64,000 nt of DNA from Mesorhizobium kowhaii (GTDB taxonomy: Bacteria; Pseudomonadota; Alphaproteobacteria; Rhizobiales; Rhizobiaceae), in contig NZ_MZXV01000064.1 in NCBI RefSeq assembly GCF_003253745.1, positions 1-64,000 on the forward strand. Direction: 5' to 3'. Position 1 is the stretch's first letter. Each line of letters opens with the position of its first letter. The notes under the pieces are model-generated. The model was given only the letters and a program-made list of their open reading frames with translations, searched no databases and was not told where the DNA came from. The translations under genes and the position numbers were made by a program. Below are positions 26,101 through 35,200 of the stretch, piece by piece.

Positions 26101-26743
26101 CGGCGTCGATCATCGCCTGCCAGGCCGCGCCATAAACGGCGCCGTCATTGCCCCTCACGCGACCATCCTCGGGTCCGGGGTCGTAGTTATTCGCCGCGAA
26201 AAGCTTGGCGTCGAACGCCACGCCCATCGTGCCGACGCCGTCCCTGTTGGCGCCGGCGATGCCCGCCACGTGGGTCCCGTGCGCCGAAATCTCGCCAGTG
26301 CCGTCGATGAACTGCCTGCCGTCGGCGAAGAACGGATCACCGGCTTTGACTGGAAAGTAAGGGTCCGTATAGACGCGCGTGCCTGAGGTCGGGAGAAAGG
26401 TCAACCGGCCGGCAAACTCTGGATGCGCCGCCCACACCGGCTGGTCGATGAAGCCGATCTTCGCACCCTTGCCGGTGAAGCCCAAGGCATAGGCGGCATC
26501 TGCGTTGATGCCTCCGAGCCCGACGTTGCCATTGAATTCGACGTCATGGCGCCAGCTCGCGCGCGCCGCTTCCAGGTCGGAGGTCGTGCTGCCGTCAGCA
26601 CGAACATACCGCTGCGCCTCACTTGCCGCCGACGCCGCGGCGAGCAGCGTCGCCGTTAGCGCCGTCGTTTTGAGATACTTGGCAAAGGTGGGGAGGCAGC
26701 GGGGATGCGCCGAGCTTTTGGTGCAAAGGTCATAAAACGTCAT
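23192..26743 (-). CDS. Subtilisin-like (S8) autotransporter
   Basis: 1183 residues, a type V secreted protease. A signal region is at about residues 22-45 (LKTTALTATLLAAASAASEA). The S8 domain (~70-430) has its triad: Asp in KIGFIDQPVWAAHPEF, His in SAHGTHVAGIAG, Ser in SGTSMAGPFASGAFG. A passenger stem includes the autotransporter repeat GGLTKSGAGTLRLTGHSTYR. The C-terminal ~270 residues are the beta-barrel and end in Phe (LTVGF). AGGAGG precedes ATG 26743. It is transcribed against the ICE backbone and is cargo, perhaps acting on host or competitor surface proteins (inference). Confidence 0.93.
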   Translation of the reverse strand: MTFYDLCTKSSAHPRCLPTFAKYLKTTALTATLLAAASAASEAQRYVRADGSTTSDLEAARASWRHDVEFNGNVGLGGINADAAYALGFTGKGAKIGFIDQPVWAAHPEFAGRLTFLPTSGTRVYTDPYFPVKAGDPFFADGRQFIDGTGEISAHGTHVAGIAGANRDGVGTMGVAFDAKLFAANNYDPGPEDGRVRGNDGAVYGAAWQAMIDAGVDIVTNSWVIGLPGPSWSYTQAYAQFQEIEAIRGTPDGGAYDGAIKAARSGIVVEMSAGNDHGQEPDAMAGLASFVPDIEKYWLTTMSVVADAENPQGYSKSSFSSNCGYAKYYCVAAPGTKINSSFPAGDSTGLKPGDIVNDDRLHPAYGKFSGTSMAGPFASGAFGVLKERYPYLANGEINEILKTTSADLGDAGVDEVFGWGRIDLEKALKGPGQFLERFEAKLPGFYRGSGEDIWSNDISQDALDQRKGEDQRTIADWQAKKVAERWQNGVREEAIQKIRNDVAAEVTPDAFNEAIELVRVREQASEGGSKKAIYAAENAMRANPIAVSLFNAFQATAPNTSIWQTAQFVDFTGTPEGSLDRIRGTIAEERVAGAISEFNAHEALVSKLTAKLTDPNNYLGGLTKSGAGTLRLTGHSTYRGDTLINGGLFAVDGSITSKVVVNKLGTLGGIGAVGGIDVAGGGVVSPGNSIGTLTSTGDVIFNKDSALHIEVGANKGDRLVVKGATTLLGGVVVITPEAGATPQQRLKALMDRTYTIITSTGGVSGQFDGTQGFSFFDTTLSYLQNEVHLNVSRNGRGFADFALTRNQKTTAAALEALGLGNAIHDTVALATPADSLSAAYQSLSGEIHATLKGVLAQDGQFIGQAAIDRVRSGFGGVAGRPQSTVEPAEYGAETAPTRSDAIAAMQPTRHGITLWGEAYGSWAHVGSDGNASDFNRHLGGIATGIDGMVNETWRLGLLLGHGSTALNSTTGHASVDSYQVGLYGGAQWDAVGLRVGATFAQHEIDTTRHAMLPGGVVNRHASSYDGQTVQLFGETGYRLDTGYGAIEPFAGARYVHLRSNGIQEDGGPTALTGPSSSTDLGVTRLGLRFSQEFLARENTVLTVRGMLGWNHAFGDVSAQQSLAFAGGQAFMVEGLSVARDALVVEAGFDVGIVANAKVGLSYAGQFSRDVSENGIKADLTVGF

Positions 26744-27014
26744 TCAGGAAGTCCTCCTACGCATCTTCAAGTCGAATTCTCCTTCTCCCCTTCGGCGTGC
26801 CGTCGACGCGGACGAAGTCCGCGCCGCGTTGAAGACGAGTGCACTGCGAATGGATGTGCATCCCCCGGCATCTGTATTTTCTTGCCTCTCACCATGGTGG
26901 GGTCGTTCAGCAAATTGTTGTAGAGCGCGAGATTATTCGCCGTGATGGGATGGCGGCGGCCCACCTCAGCGGTCTCGCGCGTGTGCGTGCAGTCAGTCCT
27001 CAATCCGTGTTGTC

Positions 27015-27150
27015 ACATCTCAGCGCAAAGGCCGTGCCAGCGCGCTCAGCCGGCAGCAAACCTTGAAAAACCTCCACGGTGCCCAGGACGTCGATTGTAC
27101 CGGACCCGACATGTTTTCTGCCGCTGTCAGGTTTCGGACACGGAACACGC
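27015..27150. repeat. Interspersed repeat, copy 3
   Basis: Third copy of the repeat described at 930-1135: GTGCCAGCGCGCTCAGC, CCTCCACGGTGCCCAGGACG, GCCGCTGTCAGGTTTCGGAC in order. It is the most diverged copy. The flanks (26744-27413) hold no supported gene; only the promoter and Shine-Dalgarno of the DUF433 gene are expected at the right end. Confidence 0.55.
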
Positions 27151-27413
27151 GCTTCGATGCCTCGCTGGGGCGAGGGGATTTTCATGACCATCGGATGGCA
27201 ACGGAGTGAGCCGTCGATGTGCTTCGAACCAGGCTGACCCCGCCTGGACGCATGCAAAAATATACCCAGGAGTGACCGTCAGGACCTCAGTTCGTTTCCA
27301 TGGGACGCTGGATAATCTGCTTTCCGGCAGCAGAGCCCTAGGCTGCGGCAAGCCTGGGTGTCTTTACGATGGGAGCCCAACGACCTATATTGTTCTTCAT
27401 AAGGAGAAGAATT

Positions 27414-28055
27414 ATGGGCGCAGCTGCTCGCATCTATACCCCCGCAGAGGCGGCCGCCGTCAGCGGGATCGGCATCAAGGCCGTTCATAATGCGATAGAC
27501 AAACGCATTGTCGACACGGTTCCAAGCGCTGTCCGACGCGCCGGCGGGATCGTCCGACGGGCATTGACCGGTGAGGATTTGCTGCGGCTCAAGCTCTGGT
27601 ATGGCGTGGGGGCGACACTTCCCGCTGATCGCCGCCACCGCCTGTTCGAGGAAATCAAGGCTGCTCCAACTGCCAAGACGGTAAGGGCTGACGACCTGCT
27701 GATCATCGACGTCGCCGAGGCACGTAAACAACTCGAAGCGCGCATTGTCGATCTCGATGAGGCGGATGCCGCCATCGGCCGCGTTAAAGGGGTGATGGGC
27801 GCAGAGCCCGTCTTCAAAGGAACCCGCATCCCTGTTCGCATGATCATGACCATGCTCGCGCAAGGCGCGGACGAAGCGGAGGTTCTGGAGGGATATCCCA
27901 AGCTGACGCCGCGGATGATAGAACTCGCCAGGATATGGGTTGCCGCTCATCCGGTTCGCGGGCGGCCCAAGAAGCTTTCCGAGCAGGGCGTGAAAATAAA
28001 GTCGTCGAAGAGCGTGGTCTTGAAGGGCGACCCACGTCCGTCGAGGCGCGTGTGA
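27414..28055 (+). CDS. DUF433 antitoxin with N-terminal HTH
   Basis: 213 residues from ATG 27414, with AAGGAGAAG upstream. The C-terminal third is DUF433: VFKGTRIPVRMIMTMLAQGA followed by EAEVLEGYPKLTPRMIELA, the compact helical domain that binds PIN-like toxins. The N-terminus (IYTPAEAAAVSGIGIKAVHN) looks like a MerR/HTH_17-type DNA-binding segment, so this longer form can both bind toxin and repress the operon. The toxin gene starts 4 bp after its stop. Confidence 0.85.
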   Translation: MGAAARIYTPAEAAAVSGIGIKAVHNAIDKRIVDTVPSAVRRAGGIVRRALTGEDLLRLKLWYGVGATLPADRRHRLFEEIKAAPTAKTVRADDLLIIDVAEARKQLEARIVDLDEADAAIGRVKGVMGAEPVFKGTRIPVRMIMTMLAQGADEAEVLEGYPKLTPRMIELARIWVAAHPVRGRPKKLSEQGVKIKSSKSVVLKGDPRPSRRV

Positions 28056-28059
28056 CCTC

Positions 28060-28437
28060 GTGAGGTTTCTGATCGATGAGTGCCTGCACACGTCCCTCGT
28101 TGCGGTAGCCCAGGAACGCGGACATGAAGCAAACCACGTCACCTGGCTTGGGCTAAGCGGCGAAACCGACTGGGACCTCATGCCCCTCATTGTCGAAAGG
28201 GATTTCACCTTCGTCACCAACAATGCCAAGGACTTCAGGAAGCTTTATGCCAAAGAACCGGTTCACGCCGGCCTTATCATCGTCGTCCCTCAGGTCGGGC
28301 CGGAAAAGCAGAGAGAGCTCTTCGATGCTCTCCTCGGCGACCTGGGTCCAGAAGAATTTCTGATCAATGAGGTAATCGAAATCGAGATCGAAAACGGCGT
28401 TGCGATCGTAACACGATACGATCTGCCGCAGCCCTGA
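28060..28437 (+). CDS. DUF5615 PIN-like toxin
   Basis: 125 residues from GTG 28060 (VRFLIDECLHTSLVAVAQER). Acidic PIN residues are visible as D6 and E7, with more in SGETDWDLMPLIVERDFTFV and VTNNAKDFRKL. The DUF5615 family is a PIN-like nuclease group found next to DUF433 partners, VapC-like in expected RNA cleavage. Its coupling to the antitoxin gene and convergent position to the SbcC-like gene (stop at 28455) mark a two-gene toxin-antitoxin cassette. Confidence 0.85.
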   Translation: MRFLIDECLHTSLVAVAQERGHEANHVTWLGLSGETDWDLMPLIVERDFTFVTNNAKDFRKLYAKEPVHAGLIIVVPQVGPEKQRELFDALLGDLGPEEFLINEVIEIEIENGVAIVTRYDLPQP

Positions 28438-28454
28438 GTCCGCGCGCTCTCCGC

Positions 28455-31088
28455 TTATGATCGATCCGGTTGCCAGTTGCTCATCTGCAATATGTTTCCG
28501 CCGAGCTTCGCGAACGCGCGTTGGCGGCAGGAGAAGACGAGAATCTGCTGATCGTGTGACTGGCGGTGCAAAGCGTCGAACATACGCTCGATGCGGTCGT
28601 CATCGGAATAAACCAGAGCGTCATCCAGGATAACCGGTGTGGGTCTGCCGTCGCGGGCAAGCAAACGGGCGAAGGCCAGACGGGTCAGAACCGAAAGCTG
28701 TTCTCGCATGCCGCCACTCAGCCTCTCGACATCCTCGTCCTGACCATTGCGGCGAACGGTCTGCGGCAACAGTGTGTTCTCGTCGAACACTATGGAGATG
28801 TCATCGAATAGCAATCCAAGCAGCGGTCGCAGTTCGGACATGACCGGCTTCAGATAAAGATCGCGTGCCGTCGAGCGCGCAGCGACCAGCGTCGTGCGCA
28901 GCCGGTCGAGGACGGCTTTTTCGAATTCGAAGCGTCTCGCTCGCTCTCCAGCGACTTCCAATTTTTCTGTGGCCTCGCGCAAAGCTTCTTCCACCGCGTC
29001 GTCGGACCGAGTGCGAATATGGCCATTGAGATCGGCCAGGGTTACACGCAACTGACTTGCTTCCTGCGTGGCGGCATCCTGAACCGAACGGGCGCGGCGC
29101 AGAACGGCTTGGGCGCTGGTGAGATCGTGAGCGCCGTCGCGCAGGGGAGCAGCGCGCATTCCGGCCGCTTCGCGCAACTTTTGTCGTGCGGTGGCCTCGG
29201 TGAGCAGCAAGCGTTCCTTTTCCTCGCGCGCTGCATCGGGTCCCAATATGACCTCGAGGCTGGTCAGTTCCGCCTGGATGGTGACATAAGCCGTCTCCGC
29301 GGCCATGACAGCCTCGTCGGCATGGCTGCGCAAGGGCAAGGCCTCGCGCACGCTGTTGCGCGTTGTCGCCACAAGCTGCTCGGCTGCGGCATGACGTTGC
29401 CGGATCTGTTCCGGATCGACTTTGAGTTCGAGGTCCCCGGCCCCGAGGGCACTCAGACGCGCAAGCTCCTCGTGCAATTGCTGTATCCCCTTGGGCGCCA
29501 GGTCGGCAAGCCGCTGACGTGCCAAGCCCAGTTCGACAGCCTTGTGGCGCGCTTCCACCAGGCGCTGGCGTGCCGTCCTGAGGCTGTCGACACCGAGGGA
29601 CGCAAGCAGGCTGCGGTGCTTCGCTTCGGCGTCTTCGATGGTCCGGTCGGCCTGCTGCGGCCGATTCGATCGCAGGGTCAAAGCTCCGATGCCGGCAATA
29701 TCCAGGCGCACGGTGCCAGCAAAGCTTTGGTCTTCTGCATGGGGCAAGGGCTTGGCATCGACCGTCACCAAATCGGCGGCGCCGTCCCGGTATTCCATGC
29801 ATAGCGTCGGCAGGGTTGCCAGGTGAGCTGCACGAAGGCTGGCGATCTCGATTTCGAGCATTTGCAGCTGCTCGACAGCCCGTTCCGGCACCGCCAGCAT
29901 CGCCAGTGCTGCCTCTCCATCTTCGATCTGGGTTCTGGCGACTTCGGCTTGTAGCAACCGGTTGTCCAGGCCGGCCAGTTGTTCGGCAGCGTCACGCGCC
30001 AAGAGGGTCGCATCCAGCCGCGCGAGCAATTCGCGAGCTTCGCGCTCTTCCTGTTCGGCTGCTTGAACCTCGGCCATCGCTTGTTCGTTTTCGGCGATGG
30101 CTGAAGCGCGACGATCGAGAACCTCACTGCGGCGATGCTGCGCAATCGTCGACTGCTGGCGCAAATCCGCGGCTCGTTTGAGCGCGGTCCGAAAACTATC
30201 GAGGGCCTGCTGCGCCGCGTCGTGGTGAATTGCGGCCAGGGCAGCTTCCGCCTCGGCGGCTTTCAAGGCTTCGCTGTGCGATTTGGCGGCCTCGACCGCG
30301 GCTTCCGCGGCCGAGATGGCTTCCCGCCGGGTGGCGCCTTCTTCGGGGTTTTCAAGCTCAGACAGACGCGCCAACGCCATGCGCCGCTTGTCGAGCGCAT
30401 CGCGCAGACCGGTGACTTCGGCGCTGAGACGCTGCTCGTCTTTCAGCAGTTTGTCACGCTCGTCGAGCGCTGCCGCATAGAGACCACCACTCTTGGGACG
30501 CAGCGTTGACGTGACCAGGCTATAGAGCTCTTCCTCGCATGCCGCGGTGATTTCGGCCATGCGCCGCCCGCCGGTCAGGGCTTCAACTTCCCCCTGAACC
30601 GAGGACAATAGGCTTTCGCGCACGCGTTTTTCGCCGTCCTCCTCGTTTTTGCTGCGCCTTTCGATGCCGGTGACCCCTTGGCGAACCCAGAGCAATCCTG
30701 CCGGTCCTGCGCTTCCGCCATGGATTAGTTTGCCGATAAAGGCTTCGGCCTCATCGGCTTGAGCCAACAGTCGCCCGCCGTCGAGGTCAATAACGCTGGC
30801 CAGCTTGCCGCCATAAAACTGCTTGGCAAGCCGATAGCGTCCTTCTGAAGTGGTGATGTCGGCCTCCACCACCGGATTGCCCCCACTATAAGGCCGCAAC
30901 AGTCGCACGCCTTCGGGTGTGCCCGTATGAGGCTGGAAAAAGAGTGCGTGCAGCGCTTCGAAGAAGGTTGATTTGCCGAACTCATTGACTGCGCTAAGGA
31001 CGTTGACGCCGTCGCCGATGTTTTCGATGGCGACGCCTTGCCCGGCGAACCGTTTGACGTTGTGGAGCCGAAGGGCCGTAAGTTTCAT
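28455..31088 (-). CDS. SbcC/Rad50-like AAA ATPase with coiled coil
   Basis: 877 residues from ATG 31088, which overlaps the nuclease stop (ATGA). N-terminal MKLTALRLHNVKRFAGQGV and NEFGKSTFFEALHALFF form the ABC-ATPase start; the Walker A reads NEFGKST in place of NGAGKST. The middle (~200-730) is long charged helices consistent with a coiled coil. The C-terminus has the signature LSGGMREQLSVLTRLAFARL and Walker B PVILDDALVYSDDDR. By family it would pair with the upstream SbcD-like nuclease to handle DNA ends. Last gene of the three-gene operon. Confidence 0.87.
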   Translation of the reverse strand: MKLTALRLHNVKRFAGQGVAIENIGDGVNVLSAVNEFGKSTFFEALHALFFQPHTGTPEGVRLLRPYSGGNPVVEADITTSEGRYRLAKQFYGGKLASVIDLDGGRLLAQADEAEAFIGKLIHGGSAGPAGLLWVRQGVTGIERRSKNEEDGEKRVRESLLSSVQGEVEALTGGRRMAEITAACEEELYSLVTSTLRPKSGGLYAAALDERDKLLKDEQRLSAEVTGLRDALDKRRMALARLSELENPEEGATRREAISAAEAAVEAAKSHSEALKAAEAEAALAAIHHDAAQQALDSFRTALKRAADLRQQSTIAQHRRSEVLDRRASAIAENEQAMAEVQAAEQEEREARELLARLDATLLARDAAEQLAGLDNRLLQAEVARTQIEDGEAALAMLAVPERAVEQLQMLEIEIASLRAAHLATLPTLCMEYRDGAADLVTVDAKPLPHAEDQSFAGTVRLDIAGIGALTLRSNRPQQADRTIEDAEAKHRSLLASLGVDSLRTARQRLVEARHKAVELGLARQRLADLAPKGIQQLHEELARLSALGAGDLELKVDPEQIRQRHAAAEQLVATTRNSVREALPLRSHADEAVMAAETAYVTIQAELTSLEVILGPDAAREEKERLLLTEATARQKLREAAGMRAAPLRDGAHDLTSAQAVLRRARSVQDAATQEASQLRVTLADLNGHIRTRSDDAVEEALREATEKLEVAGERARRFEFEKAVLDRLRTTLVAARSTARDLYLKPVMSELRPLLGLLFDDISIVFDENTLLPQTVRRNGQDEDVERLSGGMREQLSVLTRLAFARLLARDGRPTPVILDDALVYSDDDRIERMFDALHRQSHDQQILVFSCRQRAFAKLGGNILQMSNWQPDRS

Positions 31089-32209
31089 GATCCCATCGCC
31101 TCGCAATAGCTGAACAGCCGAACCAGTGCTTCTCGCGATATGTCGCGTTCGACAGCCGACCGGGTTTCGTCGCTGCTTTCATCCAACAGTGCCTGCGCTG
31201 CCTCGCGAAGGGCACCAGAGCGATCGATGCGATCCAAATCGCCACTTTCGCAGTCGGTCGCGAGCCCGTCCCCGTCCAGCTCCAGATAGGCGAAGTCGGG
31301 CGCGGCTGCCGCGATCGCCGCTTGAAGGACGGTTCGCCCACTTAACCGCACCCGGCCAGACGCGGCAATTCGCAGCAAGGTCTGACGCCGCAGATGTGCC
31401 GGTGGAAGCAACGCTTCAAATGCCGCCGCGCTGTCGTCACCAGACAGCAGATGCAGGGGAGCGGTTTTCCAGGAAAAGCTGGCTGTCTCGACGGCCGCGA
31501 TCTCCGGCATGGCGCCGGGCCCGGCAATGGAAACGACAAGGGCCTGGCCGGGTGTGTCATGTTTGAAACGGTCAGGTTCGGGCGCACCGCTATAGCGGCT
31601 GCGCTCATTGATGGCGACGGGGCCGTGCCAGTCGCCCAGCGCCAGGTAATCGAGACCGGCCTTGGCCGCGCGATCTGGGGCAATGATGTCGGACGCTGCG
31701 GAATCCTCGGAAAAGGACTGAATGGCGCCATGAGCAAGGCCAAGCCGAATGGCGCCTTGCGGCGTCACGGCGCTGTCCATCCACTCGGTAAGGTCGCGAC
31801 CGGGCCGGCGGGTCGTACACGGTGCAGGCAGCAGCGCCACGTCCCCGGCAATGGTCGAGACTTCGGGCCGGATCGCCAGCAGGACATTGTCCGGCACAAC
31901 GCTGCCCGCTGCACTCCACAATTGATCAGCCAACAGGGAATCATGGTTGCCAGGCAGCAATATCCAGCGCAGGGGCGCGCTCTGGCTCATCTCGGCCAGG
32001 GCCTGCCGCAACATCGCTGGAGTGGGCGTTTCGGTATCGAACGTATCGCCGGCCAGAAGTATCGTGGATGCGCCATGGACGCGTGCCTGCTCTGCCAGCC
32101 GGCTGATCGCGCCATGGCGCGCTTCACGGAGCCGCCCGCGCAGATCCTCTGGCATGTTGCCGAACCGCTTGCCGATATGAAGATCGGAGCTGTGGATGAA
32201 TCGAAACAT
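31085..32209 (-). CDS. SbcD/Mre11-like metallophosphoesterase
   Basis: 374 residues from ATG 32209. Calcineurin-type metal motifs are in order: IHSSDLHIGKRFG (DxH), LLAGDTFD (GDxxD), LLPGNHD (GNHD), and LGLAHG and LALGDWHG for the later histidines. It begins 14 bp after the helicase stop and overlaps the SbcC-like ATPase start. It is shorter and more diverged than housekeeping SbcD, as expected for an accessory, defence-type Mre11. The larger frame back to 32593 lies inside the helicase gene. Expected role: nuclease acting on DNA presented by the ATPase or helicase. Confidence 0.87.
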   Translation of the reverse strand: MFRFIHSSDLHIGKRFGNMPEDLRGRLREARHGAISRLAEQARVHGASTILLAGDTFDTETPTPAMLRQALAEMSQSAPLRWILLPGNHDSLLADQLWSAAGSVVPDNVLLAIRPEVSTIAGDVALLPAPCTTRRPGRDLTEWMDSAVTPQGAIRLGLAHGAIQSFSEDSAASDIIAPDRAAKAGLDYLALGDWHGPVAINERSRYSGAPEPDRFKHDTPGQALVVSIAGPGAMPEIAAVETASFSWKTAPLHLLSGDDSAAAFEALLPPAHLRRQTLLRIAASGRVRLSGRTVLQAAIAAAAPDFAYLELDGDGLATDCESGDLDRIDRSGALREAAQALLDESSDETRSAVERDISREALVRLFSYCEAMGS

Positions 32210-32222
32210 GGAGTCTCCGAGA

Positions 32223-35200
32223 CTATGTCGATGCCAGGTTGCGCCGGGCGCGATCGATGGCCTCATCCAGCCGGGAGCGTGATATCGCCGCAAGTCGCTC
32301 GACGCCGAGCAGACGTGCAAGGTCGAGAGCGGGATCCGACTGTTCCAGAATGTCCTTGTTCGCAACGACGACAGCGGCCAGCTCGGCGATTGGAATGTCG
32401 GCAATGGACCGGCGGGCATCGGCATCGAACGGCATGCGATAGTCAAGCAGGTCGACCACCGTCCCCCTCTTCCATAGGAAGCTGCCGCTGGATTCTTCAG
32501 TTCTATCGAACTCGCGCAGATGCAGGTCGATCCGCTCCCGAATCTTGTTGCCCGTTCTGAGCCAGCCATGCGCCCGTGCGATGCGCTGCGCAAGGACGTC
32601 CTCTCGCAGAGGCCCTTCCTGTTCGATCACCGCGTCGACCATGGACCGCAACGTGCCTCGGTAGACGAAGTCATAAAACTGATCCGGGCTGGTGGAAAAT
32701 CCGGTTAGATCAGTCAGGCGATAACGGCCGCCTGTCGGTACGGCATCATGCGTCGAATGCGCGGCCGCAGGCAAAATTGCTCCAGATGCCGACGGGCGCT
32801 CTCCCGTCGCGACGGGAGCGGCGACAAGTTCTGGCTCTGATGTTATCGACGGATGTTCCGGTTCGCCGGCCGATGCTAGGTCTTCGGCTGGCAATGGGTC
32901 CATGGGGTCGACCTTATGGCCCATGTCCCAATGGATCGCGGCTTCACTTTCTTGTTGTTCGGCCTGTTTGCGACGGCTTTCCTCGAGCAGCGCGGCCAGG
33001 CTGGCATGAAGCCTCTCGGTGCAACCTTCGAGATCAAACCACCAATCGGTTGACCATACCCGGACGATGTTCCACCCGAGGCCTCGCAGGACCTGCTCGC
33101 GGACCTTGTCTCGATCTCGCGCCGTGGCAGAACTGTGATAGGTCGCGCCGTCGCATTCGACCCCAGCCAGATAGGCGCCGGCGAGATCGGGATGCCGGAT
33201 CCCGATATCCACTCGAAAGCCAGAAATGCCGACTTGTGGAACGATGGTCCATCCGCGCTTCTCAAGCTCGGCGGCGACGGCCTCCTCGAAAGGGGATTCC
33301 AGGGCTCCGACCGACCCGCGTTCCTGCGCCGGCAATGCCACAGCACCGCGTTCGGCAAAATCGAGGAAGGCTTTGAGATGCTGTACGCCGATCGCCTTGG
33401 TTCGGTTGGGGTCGATCTGGTCGGCGGCAAAACCTGAAAATACTATCAGTTCCTGCCGCGCACGCGTCACCGCGACATTCAGCCGGCGTTCGCCGCCATC
33501 CCGATTCAGCGCGCCGAAATCCATGCTGCGCTTGCCGGCATTATCTTGCGAAAAGGTGATCGAAAACAGGATTATGTCGCGCTCGTCGCCCTGGACATTT
33601 TCCAGATTCTTGACGATAGCGGGTTCAATACGTTCGTCGGCAAAGAACCATTCAAGCTCCGGCTCTGTCTGTCGCGCCTTGTCGAAAAAGTCGAGGATGA
33701 GCGACTGCTGTTGCGCGTTGAAGGTGATGACCCCCAGCGTGGGTCGCTCCTTTTCCGGCAAGGCCAGCCAACGCCGCATTCTGCTGACCGCCTCGTCGGT
33801 TACCGCTTGGGCTTCGATTCGGTTGGTGCGACTTTTGCCGCGATCATAGATGCCGGTAGTGATTTTTCGCAGCTGCACTGCCCGATCTTCCACCGTTGGG
33901 GAGGGGAAGGTGATGAGCCGATTCTGATAGTAGTGATGGTTGGAAAAGGCGATCAGCGACTCATTACGGCTGCGATAATGCCAGCGCAGGTCACGCACCG
34001 GGATGCCGGCGGCCTTGGCTTCGTCGAGAATGCTCTCAAGATCCTTTTCGTGCTCGACGACTTCCTCGTCCTCCTCGTTGCGGCCAAAGAAATTGGTGGG
34101 CGGCAACTGCTTGGGATCGCCTACGATAATGGTCTGACGGGCTCGCGCGATGGCACCGACCGCGTCCCAGGTGGTGATCTGCGAGGCTTCGTCGAAAATC
34201 GCCACGTCGAACAGGGCCTGGTCGGGCGGTAGATATTGAGCGATTGAAAGAGGCGACATCAGCATGCACGGCGCGAGCTTGGCAAAGCTCGTCGGCATCG
34301 CGCCAATCATCTCGCGGATTGACCGGCTGGGCCGCTGCAATTCCATCTGATGACGCAACAGGCCCAACTCGGAATTGCGAGGGACGCTTTGCACAGCCGG
34401 CAAACCATGAGCGATGGCACTGATGACGCGAAGGCTCGCTTGAGCGCGGACAAGATCGTCGATTTCCCGAAAATCTTCGATGGCATGCTCGTGCTGGAAG
34501 CGCCGGAAATTCCGCAGCACCGGATCGGCATCGAGCGTGGCCGGCAGCCACCAGCGTACATAGGCCAGGCGGAACGCGGATTGAGCCTCGGTTGGCTGCA
34601 CCAGACCCGCCTCTATATCGTCGACCAGCGCTCCCAGATTCTGGCTCACCGCCCTGCGACGAATGCCGCACCACGATGTCCAGTCTCGCAAGAGATGGCG
34701 GGCATCGAGCAAGTCTCCCATCGTGCTCATCAATTCGGTCAGCGGATTGTCATGTCCTGCCCACGACGGCGCGTTTCCAGCAGGAATCGCAAACCGGGCC
34801 TTTGCAGCCTCGAATGCCGCAGTGGCCGCAAGGAAGCGGGCTGCCCCTTGCCGCATCGTACTATCTGCTGCACCGCTTCGCAGGCTCGGTGCGGTTGCTT
34901 GCAGAAGTGCTCTGAGATCCTCCGTACCAAGGCCGGGCAGCCGTAGCGTCTGTCGAAGCCTTTCGGCCATCGAGAGTATCTGGCCGATACGGTGGGTGTC
35001 GGTATCAAGTCCAGCAAATCCAATCGGTTTGCCGGATAGGATATTGGCTTCGACAGCAGCACGGCGGTCCTGCATCACACGCAACAGTGGCAAGTCCTGC
35101 TGAGGATCGGCCATGCCTTCTGTGACATAGGCCTGAAGCAGCTTCTGGACTTTGCGTTTGCCCAACTGACTGTTCGGCCAGAACGCAGCGACGGCTCGTT

